Assembly (NCBI RefSeq): GCF_000467125.1
Contig: NZ_BATJ01000007.1
Span: forward strand, 124,001-188,000
DNA from: Vibrio proteolyticus NBRC 13287
GTDB lineage: Bacteria; Pseudomonadota; Gammaproteobacteria; Enterobacterales; Vibrionaceae
Direction: 5' to 3'
Length of the DNA stretch: 64,000 nucleotides
Of this stretch, positions 34,188-43,741 are shown in pieces. The notes beneath the pieces are model-generated. The model was not told the DNA's origin, made no database searches, and was given only the letters and a program-made list of their open reading frames with translations. Position 1 is the stretch's first letter, and the number at the start of each line of letters is the position of its first letter. Both the position numbers and the translations under genes were made by a program.

Positions 34188-36143
34188 TCAGGCTAAAACC
34201 AATCGACCTTTGCCCTGCATTTTGGCCCGATACATGGCGGCATCGGCTTTCTTCAGAATGCTATCCAGCGTCTCATTACCATGCTCCACATAATACACCC
34301 CCACGCTTGACCCTACATGTAAAGTTTGGCCTTGGTACACAACGGGCTCACGAAACAGCTGCAATAAACGTTTGGCCAGCTTGATGGTATTTTCCCGATC
34401 AGTATGATTCACAATAATGACAAACTCATCGCCCGACAAACGAGAGACGAGGTCGTGCGCACGCACTTGAGACAACAACCGTTCGGAGATCTGCTTTAAT
34501 ACCGCATCCCCCGCATCATGACCAAAAGTATCGTTGACCGCTTTAAAACCATCCAGGTCCAAATACAGAACACCAAATCCTTGGTGCTCGGAGAAATTCG
34601 CCAGCAGCTCATCGACAATCCGGCACAACTGAGCACGATTCCCCAACCCGGTCAGAGAGTCATGGTGCGCGAGATACTCCAGCCGTTCCATCTCTTTGGT
34701 GCTCGACAGATCAGAAAAGATAAACACTAAATCATACGCGGAGCTGCTTTCATGATTTTGAATCAGATTCACTTTGACAAACATGGGGATCAGGCGACCA
34801 TCGATGTGCTTTTCCCAGATCTCCCCTTGCCACAGGCCGTACTCAAACGCAGCATCCGTTATGGTTGGCATCAAAGAGGTCAGTTGATGCCAGTCCATCA
34901 CCTCGCCGGGAGGCTTGCCCAGAACAGTGTTTTGATGGTATCCCAACATACGACTGAAGGCCGGATTCACCATGGTGATGACACCATCATGATCCAGCAC
35001 CATCAATCCGTCGTGACTGTTTTCAAACACGCCAGCCGCCAGCCTCTGCCGTGCGCGGTGCGCTTCTTCCTCAGTGACATCCTGAATCGCAAACAGCATC
35101 TGCTCCGATCGGGAAAGTACCCGACACGACACCTGAAGTAAGATTTTCCGAGACAGCAGATCAGTCACCCACACCAGTTCATCATCAAAGGTTTTGCCAC
35201 AATTCAAAGCATCATCGAACAAGCTGCAATCTGGAACCCGAAACAGATCCATCAGACAGGCGTTCTGGATGACATCATCGGTACAACTGAAGACTTCACG
35301 ACTCGCTGCATTGTGGTGAACGATTTCCCCCTTGCGATTAACAACCAATAAGGCGTGTTGAACGGTCTCGATTACTTCATTGGCAAACGCTTTTTCCACT
35401 TCCAGTTTATCCAACGCAAACGTCACGCGTTTTTCGTGCTGACCTAATCTTTCCACCATGGTGTTGAACGCCGTGAACAGCTCACCGATCTGGTCGTTTG
35501 ACTCTGGGTACAACATAATTCGACGACTGCGATTATCAATGAAGTCCCCCATGGCGCGATTCAGCGCAAAGACTGGATGCACAATGTATTTTTGTACTGT
35601 CAGGTAGAGCACAACACTCGCGACGATCATCAAGGTCAAAAACAGCACACTGTTTTCCACAGCCGTTCGATAGAGCAGCTTCAGGGAATCCTTAGATATG
35701 GCCATTTTCAAGACCGCGATGCTCTTTTCCCCCCACTGAATTTGAATAGCGGAATAGATGCAATTTTGGCCGATATGAATACCACTGGTTAGGCCGGACA
35801 ATTGCCGTTCATCTTCTTGGCTAAACTTGAAACCTGGACTGACGTAGCTGGCAAACAGTTGCCCTGAGCGAGTAAACAGCTTTACGCCCAGTACGTCTGG
35901 GTCGGCATTGAACGCGGACAGGGCTAACTGAGCAGCCAAGCTGTCTTCTGAATACAAAGAGGTATGCAGATTATGCGCAATGCCACCAGCCAGGACGGTC
36001 ACTCGCTCAATAAGATTGGTCTCTTCGCGCTGGAGGCTCAATCTGAACATATAAACTTGAGACGCGAAAAAAATCACTCCTGTAAAAACGATAATTGGCA
36101 GAACCAATTTGTTCCTGAGCGAGAGTTGGTTGAGTAACTTCAT
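34188..36143 (-). CDS. Membrane sensor with HAMP, PAS and GGDEF domains
   Basis: 651 residues. Two membrane helices (about 12-30 and 160-180) flank a periplasmic sensor; then HAMP, two PAS domains (about 255-355 and 365-475) and a diguanylate cyclase domain. The active-site motif is SGDEF, a tolerated form of GGDEF. Five residues before it is RAHD, the inhibitory I-site (RxxD). It probably makes cyclic-di-GMP and is subject to product feedback. The signal is unknown. It lies alone, downstream of a 370-base gap. Confidence 0.9.
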   Translation of the reverse strand: MKLLNQLSLRNKLVLPIIVFTGVIFFASQVYMFRLSLQREETNLIERVTVLAGGIAHNLHTSLYSEDSLAAQLALSAFNADPDVLGVKLFTRSGQLFASYVSPGFKFSQEDERQLSGLTSGIHIGQNCIYSAIQIQWGEKSIAVLKMAISKDSLKLLYRTAVENSVLFLTLMIVASVVLYLTVQKYIVHPVFALNRAMGDFIDNRSRRIMLYPESNDQIGELFTAFNTMVERLGQHEKRVTFALDKLEVEKAFANEVIETVQHALLVVNRKGEIVHHNAASREVFSCTDDVIQNACLMDLFRVPDCSLFDDALNCGKTFDDELVWVTDLLSRKILLQVSCRVLSRSEQMLFAIQDVTEEEAHRARQRLAAGVFENSHDGLMVLDHDGVITMVNPAFSRMLGYHQNTVLGKPPGEVMDWHQLTSLMPTITDAAFEYGLWQGEIWEKHIDGRLIPMFVKVNLIQNHESSSAYDLVFIFSDLSSTKEMERLEYLAHHDSLTGLGNRAQLCRIVDELLANFSEHQGFGVLYLDLDGFKAVNDTFGHDAGDAVLKQISERLLSQVRAHDLVSRLSGDEFVIIVNHTDRENTIKLAKRLLQLFREPVVYQGQTLHVGSSVGVYYVEHGNETLDSILKKADAAMYRAKMQGKGRLVLA

Positions 36144-36512
36144 TGTTGTTTTAAAGGCCCCCGGGCGTGTCTGGCAGACACTTAGCAGGCAAACCTCGCC
36201 CGATTAAACTTCCATTTTCAATCGTAAATTATTGATTCTTTATTTTGCCTGACGCCGCGGCCCTGCCGTTTACGGCAGAATTAAATGATGACAGCAAACT
36301 TGTCGTACTGTTCTCAATTTGGTTTGCAAGCCATTTCCATTGCTGCAACGACATGAGATTCTCAACACTCGTATGTGTTGAGCATCATGAAACTGAGCTA
36401 TTATTTCATTGAATAGTATCAAATTATAGAAAAAGCATACCTTACGCTTAATAAACCGATTGAATAATGAAACAGATCACCCTTTGGACCAGATTTATGA
36501 TGGTGAACATCA
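36144..36512. other. Intergenic control region before pxpABC with two hairpins
   Basis: There is no gene here. CTCAACAC-TCGTAT-GTGTTGAG (36361-36382) is a perfect 8-bp inverted repeat, 130 bases before pxpA, and is a candidate operator. CTGCCGT-TT-ACGGCAG (36263-36278) is a tight hairpin without a T-run. The divergent sensor gene and pxpA both must have promoters here. GGTGA before the pxpA ATG is its ribosome site. Confidence 0.5.
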
Positions 36513-37253
36513 ATGACTAAATCCACGCTGACCCTGAACTGCGATATGGGCGAAAGTTTTGGCCCCTGGAAAATGGGCTGTGATGACAAAGTCATGCCCT
36601 GGATTGACATGGCCAACATTGCCTGCGGCTTTCACGCTTCAGACCCACATGTAATGAGCCAAACAATCGACCTCGCGATCCGACATGGCGTACAAGTCGG
36701 TGCACACCCTGGATATCCGGATCTGCAGGGCTTTGGCCGTCGATCCATTAGCTACCCGACCAACGAGTTAAGTGAGATGCTGATTTATCAGATTGGCGCA
36801 CTGAAAGCGTTGTGTGAAAGTAAGAACACCGAAGTCAGCTATGTGAAGCCACATGGCGCGCTCTACCATGACATGATGAAAGATCTGGCTATTTTTGAAG
36901 CCGTCGTGGATGCCGTGTCATGCTTTAATGTCCCACTGATGATCCTGGCGACCTCTGACAGTCAGGCGTTTTTTGACATCGCGGACAAATACGAAGTGCC
37001 TTTATTATTCGAAGCGTTTGCTGATAGAGCCTACCTGGGTAATGGCTCATTGTGCCCTCGCTCAGAAAGCGGCGCAGTGCTAACACGCGAAGAAGACATC
37101 ATAAATCAGGTACGTCAGATCGCACGTTACGCGAAAGTCACCAGTAAAGATGGTTTTGTCGTCCCGATAGAAGCCGACACCATTTGCGTGCACGGCGATA
37201 ACGAATCATCAGCCGGACTGATTGCCAAAATTCGTCAGGCCCTAGAGGAGTAA
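36513..37253 (+). CDS. pxpA: 5-oxoprolinase subunit PxpA (LamB/YcsF family)
   Basis: 246 residues. The start TLNCDMGESFGPWKMG is the LamB/YcsF signature, and PHGALYHDM holds metal/active-site residues. PxpA cleaves ATP-activated 5-oxoproline (pyroglutamate) to glutamate together with PxpBC. It is the first gene of pxpABC, and the next gene starts after a four-base gap. Confidence 0.93.
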   Translation: MTKSTLTLNCDMGESFGPWKMGCDDKVMPWIDMANIACGFHASDPHVMSQTIDLAIRHGVQVGAHPGYPDLQGFGRRSISYPTNELSEMLIYQIGALKALCESKNTEVSYVKPHGALYHDMMKDLAIFEAVVDAVSCFNVPLMILATSDSQAFFDIADKYEVPLLFEAFADRAYLGNGSLCPRSESGAVLTREEDIINQVRQIARYAKVTSKDGFVVPIEADTICVHGDNESSAGLIAKIRQALEE

Positions 37254-37257
37254 CAGA

Positions 37258-37962
37258 TTGGATTTCGATTACCGAATAGAACCTATCGCAGAATGCAGCA
37301 TTCTGATTGTATTCGAACACGAACCCAATGCTGAAACGTCTCAGTTAGTGCGTTGCGTCAGTGACGCACTACAGGCAGAACTGGCAGAGTGGTTGATGAA
37401 CATTACCCCCTCATACAACACCATTCTGATTGATTACTTACCGCACCGCATTTCTATCTTTGATTTCTGTACCAGGACAGAAACTTTGATCAATTCTCTC
37501 CAGCCACAACTGAACGCGCACAGCGATACAATTGAGCTTCCGGCTTACTACGATCTATCCGTCGGGCCGGACTTAACACTTTATTTCGACAGAGGTTTGT
37601 CACTCGAGGATGTGATTCGCCTTCATTCGGACAAGCAATATACGGTCGGAGCGATTGGTTTTGCGCCCGGTTTTGCGTTTTTGACCGAAGTCGATCCGCA
37701 GTTAAAGCTCCCCAGAAAAGACACGCCACGCCTGTCACTGCCTAAAGGCAGCATCGCGATCGCTGAAAAACAAACCGCAGTGTATCCCGACAGTTCGCCC
37801 GGAGGGTGGAACATCATCGGCAACTGCCCACTGGTGCTTTATTCCCCTAACCAAGAACCGATGATTCCGTTCACTGTTGGTCAGAAAGTGCGATTCAAAC
37901 CCATTAGCCAAGCCGAATTCATCGAACTGGGTGGCACTATCCACAAGGAAGATTTTGTATGA
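37258..37962 (+). CDS. pxpB: 5-oxoprolinase subunit PxpB (KipI family)
   Basis: 234 residues. The start is TTG at 37258 with GAGGAG seven bases upstream. The C-terminal cyclophilin-like domain has AIGFAPGFAFLTEVD, RLSLPKGSIAIA and SPGGWNIIG, as in KipI/PxpB. In B. subtilis KipI inhibits a sporulation kinase; in most bacteria the pair with PxpC is an ATP-dependent part of 5-oxoprolinase. It overlaps pxpC by four bases. Confidence 0.93.
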   Translation: MDFDYRIEPIAECSILIVFEHEPNAETSQLVRCVSDALQAELAEWLMNITPSYNTILIDYLPHRISIFDFCTRTETLINSLQPQLNAHSDTIELPAYYDLSVGPDLTLYFDRGLSLEDVIRLHSDKQYTVGAIGFAPGFAFLTEVDPQLKLPRKDTPRLSLPKGSIAIAEKQTAVYPDSSPGGWNIIGNCPLVLYSPNQEPMIPFTVGQKVRFKPISQAEFIELGGTIHKEDFV

Positions 37963-38894
37963 GACACCGCCCTCACCTAGAGGTGAAAAAGCCCGGTCAA
38001 TTAACTCTGGTTCAAGACTTTGGTCGTTACGGCGTCACACAGATCGGTATTGTTCCCGGAGGCCCAGTGGATGACTACGCCTACAGTTGGGCAAATCATT
38101 TACTGGATAACGACATCAACTGTGCCGCGCTGGAAATCACATTGGGTCAGGCCGAATTCGTTGCGCAAGACAAATGCCAGTTGGCATTATGTGGCGGAGA
38201 CTTACAGGCCAAACTGGATGGAGTTCGCTTACCCAACTGGTCGGTATTCATAATGCGCCGTGGGCAAACACTCAGCTTTGGTTTGCCTAAAAATGGCTTG
38301 CGAGCATACTTAGCCATCAAAGGCGGATTCGATGTTCCGTTGCAACTGGGCAGCTGCGCGACAGTGGCCAAAGATAAACTGGGGGGTCTACATTCTAATG
38401 GCCGGGCGCTGGAAAAAGGTGATCAACTGTACTTTCACGAGCACCGCTGCAATACGCCACTGAGAGAGGTGTCTTTTCGCTTTCAACCCAACTACAACTT
38501 ACCGATCACGTTACGCGTGATTGAAAGCTATCAATTTGATCAGTTCGACAATGACGCCAAAAACGCAATGTACCAACGTACATTCCAGATCAGCCAGCAT
38601 TGCAGCCGGATGGGCTATCGCCTGACAGGCAGCACAATCCCTGCGCCTCAGCACGCGATACTCAGTGAAGGGATTGCTTTAGGGGCGATTCAGGTGCCCC
38701 CGGATGGGCAACCGATCGTGCTGTTAAACGATCGACAAACCATCGGTGGGTACCCCAAAATCGGCTGTGTAGCCAGAATTGATCTTCCCCGCCTTGCACA
38801 GGCGAAGCCAGGTCAGTCGGTGAGTTTCACACCAGGCGATTTACTGGGACTGCAAGATGCCTGGTGCAAGTGGGCTAAGTTTTTTGGTTATTGA
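37959..38894 (+). CDS. pxpC: 5-oxoprolinase subunit PxpC (KipA family)
   Basis: 311 residues, carboxyltransferase-like, with LTLVQDFGRYGVTQIGIVPGG near the start and LLNDRQTIGGYPKIG near the end. It forms the complex with PxpA and PxpB. Its last 20 bases overlap the 3' end of the convergent FAD oxidoreductase gene, so no terminator separates them and antisense interaction is possible. Confidence 0.93.
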   Translation: MRHRPHLEVKKPGQLTLVQDFGRYGVTQIGIVPGGPVDDYAYSWANHLLDNDINCAALEITLGQAEFVAQDKCQLALCGGDLQAKLDGVRLPNWSVFIMRRGQTLSFGLPKNGLRAYLAIKGGFDVPLQLGSCATVAKDKLGGLHSNGRALEKGDQLYFHEHRCNTPLREVSFRFQPNYNLPITLRVIESYQFDQFDNDAKNAMYQRTFQISQHCSRMGYRLTGSTIPAPQHAILSEGIALGAIQVPPDGQPIVLLNDRQTIGGYPKIGCVARIDLPRLAQAKPGQSVSFTPGDLLGLQDAWCKWAKFFGY

Positions 38895-40344
38895 TCCCAA
38901 CCACTTTAGCCAGCGCAGACGGATAACCTCGCTGCTCCGCCAGAACGATCGCCTGGTTTTCGATGGCATCTGCCGTTAACGACAGAGACACCGGGTGCAA
39001 TGCTTCAATAGAAGCCGTATCGCCATCATCCAATTGCCAGTGCTGCACGAGTTTTCGCGCCGCTTCTAATGCAGATGAACCCTTAACCACCTCCAGTCTG
39101 GCATACCCGTTGGCTTCAAACGTTACATCCGCAGCTCGCAAAGTCGCATCATCCCCGGGAATCTGCTGCGCGCCGTACAAAGGTTTTCCCATTGGCGTCG
39201 CTGTCTGGTATCTGGGAATAAACTGAGCCACGTGTTCAATCGCGCGCACGCTGCGACGTTCGCTGATATCTTCCAACCAACCGGTGTCCATTTTGCGTTG
39301 CAACTCAAGGGGCAACTGTGGTTGAGAAGAAGTGGTGGAGGATCCAACCAAGCCGTTTTTAAACAGCGTGATCTCTTCTGTCATGCCATGCAACTGGAAC
39401 ACGTTGTCAGCGTATGGCGTCAGTTGCGCCATGCCTTTTGACGTGCCTCTTGGACCATGAAAAATCACTTCGGGCCACTGTTCTTCACACTGTGGCCACT
39501 GCGTAACATACGCGGCTTTAAATTCCACCAGCCTTTTGCGTTTAAACCCGGCCTGATCGTCCAACTTTCCAGTTTCGTATCCGCAGGCATTGACCAGATA
39601 GTCGGCCTTAAGTTGGAATACGTTGTCTTGAGTATCTTTACACGTCAGGCGCCACTCTTGGCCATCATGGCTTGCGCTTATCAAACGCGTATTCAGTTGA
39701 ACATCACAATGTGGCATCTGGTCAAAAGCCAGTGTCGCAGTCGCAGCTAAACGAAATACACTCCAACCAAATTCGTTGACCATCACTACTGGAAACTTGA
39801 GTTGCTCCAGATCCACTCGTTTAGCAAACGGGATCATCCATTCATCAAATGTGATCGGACATTTCGGCTGAACCTGTTGTTTCAGAGCCAACAGCTCTGA
39901 TTTTTCATAAACTCGATAATAGTCTTCAGGATCGCCTAGAACTCGATTGGCTTCGTTCTGTTCGACCAACTCACGGTAGGAATCAGCAACCACTGTCAAC
40001 CTCGGCAAGAGCTCTTCTGGCTGACCGCCATCACTGTGTGGTACCGCAATAATTGTTGGCCTCACATTCAGTGTATGTCGATACAAGCGTACAGATTCGA
40101 TGGACTGCTTTAACAGTTCGATGCACTGCTGCTGGGAGATTTCTCGATAGAGGTTGCCCCCAGCATGCAAATGACAGATCGGTGGTCCGTTGACTAATCC
40201 ATCACTTTTTTCGATCAGTGAGACACGCACACCTCTTTCTGCCAGGTGCAGTGCTGCGGTTGCTCCGGCAACACCTCCACCGATCACGGCGACGTGTGCA
40301 GGCGATGTATGTTTACTTAGGTGAGACATTAAAACTGCTGACAC
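38875..40344 (-). CDS. FAD-dependent oxidoreductase (DAO-like)
   Basis: 489 residues from a GTG at 40344; an ATG five codons later (40329) is an equal candidate. The dinucleotide-binding motif is VAVIGGGVAGATAALHLAERG near residue 18. The rest is a D-amino-acid-oxidase-like fold with YLVNACGYETG and a C-terminal FAD-binding end (ALEAARKLVQHW). There is no signal peptide. The substrate is not known. It is convergent with pxpABC by 20 overlapping bases, so a link with amino-acid metabolism is possible but not shown. Confidence 0.78.
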   Translation of the reverse strand: MSAVLMSHLSKHTSPAHVAVIGGGVAGATAALHLAERGVRVSLIEKSDGLVNGPPICHLHAGGNLYREISQQQCIELLKQSIESVRLYRHTLNVRPTIIAVPHSDGGQPEELLPRLTVVADSYRELVEQNEANRVLGDPEDYYRVYEKSELLALKQQVQPKCPITFDEWMIPFAKRVDLEQLKFPVVMVNEFGWSVFRLAATATLAFDQMPHCDVQLNTRLISASHDGQEWRLTCKDTQDNVFQLKADYLVNACGYETGKLDDQAGFKRKRLVEFKAAYVTQWPQCEEQWPEVIFHGPRGTSKGMAQLTPYADNVFQLHGMTEEITLFKNGLVGSSTTSSQPQLPLELQRKMDTGWLEDISERRSVRAIEHVAQFIPRYQTATPMGKPLYGAQQIPGDDATLRAADVTFEANGYARLEVVKGSSALEAARKLVQHWQLDDGDTASIEALHPVSLSLTADAIENQAIVLAEQRGYPSALAKVVGINNQKT

Positions 40345-40505
40345 TCAAATTCTGCCGATATTCTAAAGCCTTTATGCCATTAAAAAAATCACATTTTTTT
40401 CGCGTCTTTAGTTCAGATATATTTCAGTTGCAAGACGTAAAAATTAAAAAAAAGGCTTGACGGACATATTTGCCAGAGGCGTTTTTTTAACCATGTGAAT
40501 AACAA

Positions 40506-40552
40506 AACTGGCCAAAAGTCCGTAGTTATTGGGCTAGGACAAATGGCCAGTT
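40506..40552. repeat. Imperfect 16-bp inverted repeat
   Basis: The arm AACTGGCCAAAAGTCC (40506-40521) matches the inverse of GGACAAATGGCCAGTT (40537-40552) except for three central bases, with a 15-base loop. It lies between the FAD oxidoreductase start and the ABC permease stop, next to the DnaA-box cluster. Confidence 0.65.
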
Positions 40553-40601
40553 ATCTACAGTTTGAGTTATCCCATAGCTTATCCACTGTTTTTGTGGATA
40601 A
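40551..40601. promoter_or_regulatory. Cluster of DnaA-box-like motifs
   Basis: Four motifs lie in 51 bases: TTATCTACA (40551-40559), TTATCCCAT (40567-40575), TTATCCACT (40579-40587) and, on the other strand, a perfect TTATCCACA (40593-40601). The last two form an inverted pair that can also fold as a hairpin. The gap 40345-40625 contains no gene. Confidence 0.5.
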
Positions 40602-40625
40602 CTAGAAAAACATCCCCGACTTGAC

Positions 40626-43070
40626 TTAACTAAACTCTTTATTTACAGGGGTTAATAGCCTTTTTATTAAACTACTCACCACCACAAAAAGTGTGCAAAA
40701 AGTAGCCAGAGGCAACATTAACCACATGGAAAGGTGCAGCGCTGGGGACAATTCAAACCCAAATTTCATCACACCGGCGACAACCAGCTCCGAACCGAAA
40801 CTGGCAACCACACCTGCAATCAACGCCATCAATCCATACTCCGCCCAGATAGTGCGTGTCACCCGTTTTTTACTCGCACCTAACGTCCGGTAGAGGCGAA
40901 TTTCGTCTTGGCGTTGTGACAAACTCAGCCGCAGCAGAGTGAAAATCAGTAACAGCCCAGCCACTACACCAATAGCCGCAAGCAAAGTTGTCGACCAGAC
41001 AATCTGTGTTAATAACTGCTGGATTTTGGCCCCCATGCTGCGAATATCCATCAGGCTAACCGTGGGATGATTGCGCGACAATGACGTGACCAACGCATCA
41101 TGCTGTTGATCAATCCGGAAGCTGACCAACCAGGTGGCCGGAATGCTGCTCAGCACATCCGGAGTGAAAATGAAGTAAAAATTAGGCTTCATGTCTCGCC
41201 ATTCCACATGACGGATTGAGTTAACTCTGGCGCTGAGCGTTTGCCCGTTAATGACAAACGTTAGTTCATCACCAAGCATCAATCCCAAATCAGTCGCCAC
41301 ATCAGACTCTACCGAAACCCCATTTTCATCCGTCCACTCCCCTTGTAATAAGTCGTTGTGCTCAGGCACATCGTCTGCCCAGGTAAAGTTAATTTCACGA
41401 CGCAAGGCATCACTTGCCTCCCCACCATTGGCGACTTGTTTGGCGTCTTCGCCATTTACTTTCGATAAGCGTCCGCGAATAATCGGATAGGCTTCTGAGC
41501 GGTCGACACTCGCGCTATCGAGGGTGTTGAGGTAAGCGTCTTTTTCGTAAGCAGCGATGTTCAATGCAAATGCGTTGGGGGCATCAGGAGGAATGGTTCG
41601 CTGCCAATCGCTAAGCAAATCTGTGCGAACCAGCCACATAACCGCCAGCAACATCAGTGACAGGGCCAGTGCGCCAAACTGAACACCGGAAGACAGAGAG
41701 GATCGGTTGATGCGGCTTAGCGCCAGTTTAAACGATGTCGACAATGGCAGACGCGTCAGGCTACGGGTCACCAACACCGACAGTATCCCCAGCACAATGA
41801 ACAACACTAAAATACCCAGCAGTACAATCCACACCAAACGATTGTCGCTGTAGGCGTAAACCATTGGCAGCAGAGGAACCAGTATCAGCCAGGCATAACG
41901 CCGGTTGGTTTTGTCATCAGCCTGAGGTTGCATCACATTGACCGCGTTGATATTCAGCAACGACAGCAACGGGATGCCAAGTGCCGGAACAGCAATCAAC
42001 ACACTGGCCCCAATCGCCAACAGCGCCGGTACCATTCCATACCCCGGCAGCGGATTGGGCAACAAATCCGTTAGAGGTATGCGCAGGAGAACTTCAAGTA
42101 ATATGCCAATGATGATGCCAAAGACAGAAGCAATCAAAGACAGAATCAGTACCTGGGTTGACAACCAACGCCGAATCCAGCGGCGGCTTGCCCCGAGACT
42201 TTTCAACATAGCAATGGTCTTTTTCCTGGTCGAAACGTAATGCTGACACGTGAGTACCAGTGTCGTAGCGGCCATAATCACCACTATCGCCACCGTCAGT
42301 GACAGATACTGTTCGGTACGCTGGAATACTTCGTTGGTCCGACTGGCTGAGTTCTGATCGCGCCAGCGATCGCTCGGTGTTAACGTTGATGACGCTTTGA
42401 GTGTTTCAATTTGCTCATCCGTACCATTAACAAACAAACTGTAACGAACTCGACTTCCCAGTTGCACAGCACCGGTCTTCTCCACATCGGCCTGATTGAT
42501 CAACACCGCCGGCATCTGCTGAAACGGGTTGAAGCTCAAGCCTGGCTCTTCAACGATACGGCCTGTTATCACAAAATCGGCGTCACCTAACGTGACCTTG
42601 TCACCAATGGTGACCTCAAGCAGATTGAATACCCGTTCATCAAGCCACAACTCGCCTGGCTTGACATGTTGGCGCTCTATTTTCCCGTCCGACAAACGCA
42701 TCTCACCGTGCAAGGGATAATTTTCTTGCACTGCTTTTACGGTTACCAACTGCATGGCCTGTTCACTAAAAGCCATGGTGGCAAAGCGTGTCATAACAGA
42801 GGTGTTCAGTTGCTGATTTCGTGCCGCCGCCTGCAACGCTGGTGGAACTGGATTGGCGCTGACGTAAACACTGTCTGCGGTTAACGCTTCTTTCCCCTGT
42901 TTTACAACCACCTGTTCCATGCGTTCTGCCAGAGCAGACAAAGCAAAAATACAGGCGATGATTAAGGTCAACGCGACTGAAATGGGCCACAACTGTCCAT
43001 GGCGGATTTCATTCCAGCTCCACGACCAGATACGTCTATTGGACTGATTCACCGTGCCAGACATACTCAT
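40626..43070 (-). CDS. FtsX-type ABC transporter permease (YbbP-like)
   Basis: 814 residues with a YbbP-like layout: one N-terminal helix, an extracytoplasmic MacB-like domain, and two FtsX permease units totalling about ten helices. It has no solute-binding motif. With the ATPase YbbA it probably acts as a mechanotransmission-type ABC system handling envelope lipids or lipoproteins rather than as a simple pump. The ATG overlaps the ybbA stop by four bases. Confidence 0.87.
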   Translation of the reverse strand: MSMSGTVNQSNRRIWSWSWNEIRHGQLWPISVALTLIIACIFALSALAERMEQVVVKQGKEALTADSVYVSANPVPPALQAAARNQQLNTSVMTRFATMAFSEQAMQLVTVKAVQENYPLHGEMRLSDGKIERQHVKPGELWLDERVFNLLEVTIGDKVTLGDADFVITGRIVEEPGLSFNPFQQMPAVLINQADVEKTGAVQLGSRVRYSLFVNGTDEQIETLKASSTLTPSDRWRDQNSASRTNEVFQRTEQYLSLTVAIVVIMAATTLVLTCQHYVSTRKKTIAMLKSLGASRRWIRRWLSTQVLILSLIASVFGIIIGILLEVLLRIPLTDLLPNPLPGYGMVPALLAIGASVLIAVPALGIPLLSLLNINAVNVMQPQADDKTNRRYAWLILVPLLPMVYAYSDNRLVWIVLLGILVLFIVLGILSVLVTRSLTRLPLSTSFKLALSRINRSSLSSGVQFGALALSLMLLAVMWLVRTDLLSDWQRTIPPDAPNAFALNIAAYEKDAYLNTLDSASVDRSEAYPIIRGRLSKVNGEDAKQVANGGEASDALRREINFTWADDVPEHNDLLQGEWTDENGVSVESDVATDLGLMLGDELTFVINGQTLSARVNSIRHVEWRDMKPNFYFIFTPDVLSSIPATWLVSFRIDQQHDALVTSLSRNHPTVSLMDIRSMGAKIQQLLTQIVWSTTLLAAIGVVAGLLLIFTLLRLSLSQRQDEIRLYRTLGASKKRVTRTIWAEYGLMALIAGVVASFGSELVVAGVMKFGFELSPALHLSMWLMLPLATFCTLFVVVSSLIKRLLTPVNKEFS

Positions 43071-43741
43071 GCTTCCTCCAACCGACCTGACTGGATATGC
43101 AGTCGGCGGTCACAGCGCTGGGCAAGATTGATATCGTGGGTAACCAGAACCAGCGTTGTGCCGTGTTGTTGGTTGAGGTCGAAAAGTAACTCGATAACTT
43201 TGGCTGCGGTTTTCTGATCCAGGTTGCCAGTAGGCTCATCCGCAAACAGAATCTTAGGCTGAATCATGAACGCCCGTGCCAGAGCAACACGTTGTTGTTC
43301 ACCACCCGAAAGTTGCGATGGTGAATGATCCATCCGATGTTCCAATCCAACAGAACACAGCAGTTCCCGTGCACGCTCAGTGTCTTCTTCTTCACCTTTG
43401 AGCAAACACGGCAATGTTACGTTCTCCAGCGCCGTTAAGCTCGGAATTAACAGGAAGCTCTGAAACACGAAACCGACGGACTGACTGCGGATTGCCGCTC
43501 TGGCCTCATCGTCTAGTTGCGACAAAGACTGCCCCAACAATTCAACGTCTCCACCGGTCGCTGTATCTAATCCGGCCAACAATGTCATTAGGGTCGATTT
43601 TCCTGCGCCTGACGTTCCGACAATCGCCACACTCTCACCATTTTTAATGTCCAGATTTATGTCGGTTAAGATTGTTAAACTTTCCTGTTTAGTGGAGACT
43701 ACTTTACTAAGAGACTCAGCTTTAATAACGGATGTTTGCAT
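43067..43741 (-). CDS. ybbA: ABC transporter ATPase YbbA
   Basis: 224 residues of the LolD/MacB class: Walker A GTSGAGKST near residue 42, signature LSGGEQQR, Walker B ILFADEP and H-loop VTHD. It pairs with the FtsX-type permease. Its start codon overlaps the start codon of tesA on the other strand, and its ribosome site AAGGAAAG lies within tesA. This divergent ybbA-tesA pairing is also known in E. coli. Confidence 0.9.
   Translation of the reverse strand: MQTSVIKAESLSKVVSTKQESLTILTDINLDIKNGESVAIVGTSGAGKSTLMTLLAGLDTATGGDVELLGQSLSQLDDEARAAIRSQSVGFVFQSFLLIPSLTALENVTLPCLLKGEEEDTERARELLCSVGLEHRMDHSPSQLSGGEQQRVALARAFMIQPKILFADEPTGNLDQKTAAKVIELLFDLNQQHGTTLVLVTHDINLAQRCDRRLHIQSGRLEEA

Noticed and set aside
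36498-36521. Seven-codon mini-frame overlapping the pxpA start
   Set aside because: It has no ribosome site of its own; the GGTGA inside it better serves pxpA.
40579-40601. Hairpin as terminator of the ABC permease gene
   Set aside because: On the minus strand it lies downstream of the gene but no T-run follows the stem; DnaA-box identity explains the bases better.
43647-43739. 31-residue upstream extension of tesA
   Set aside because: The extension is antisense to ybbA, and the signal peptide begins at the later ATG.
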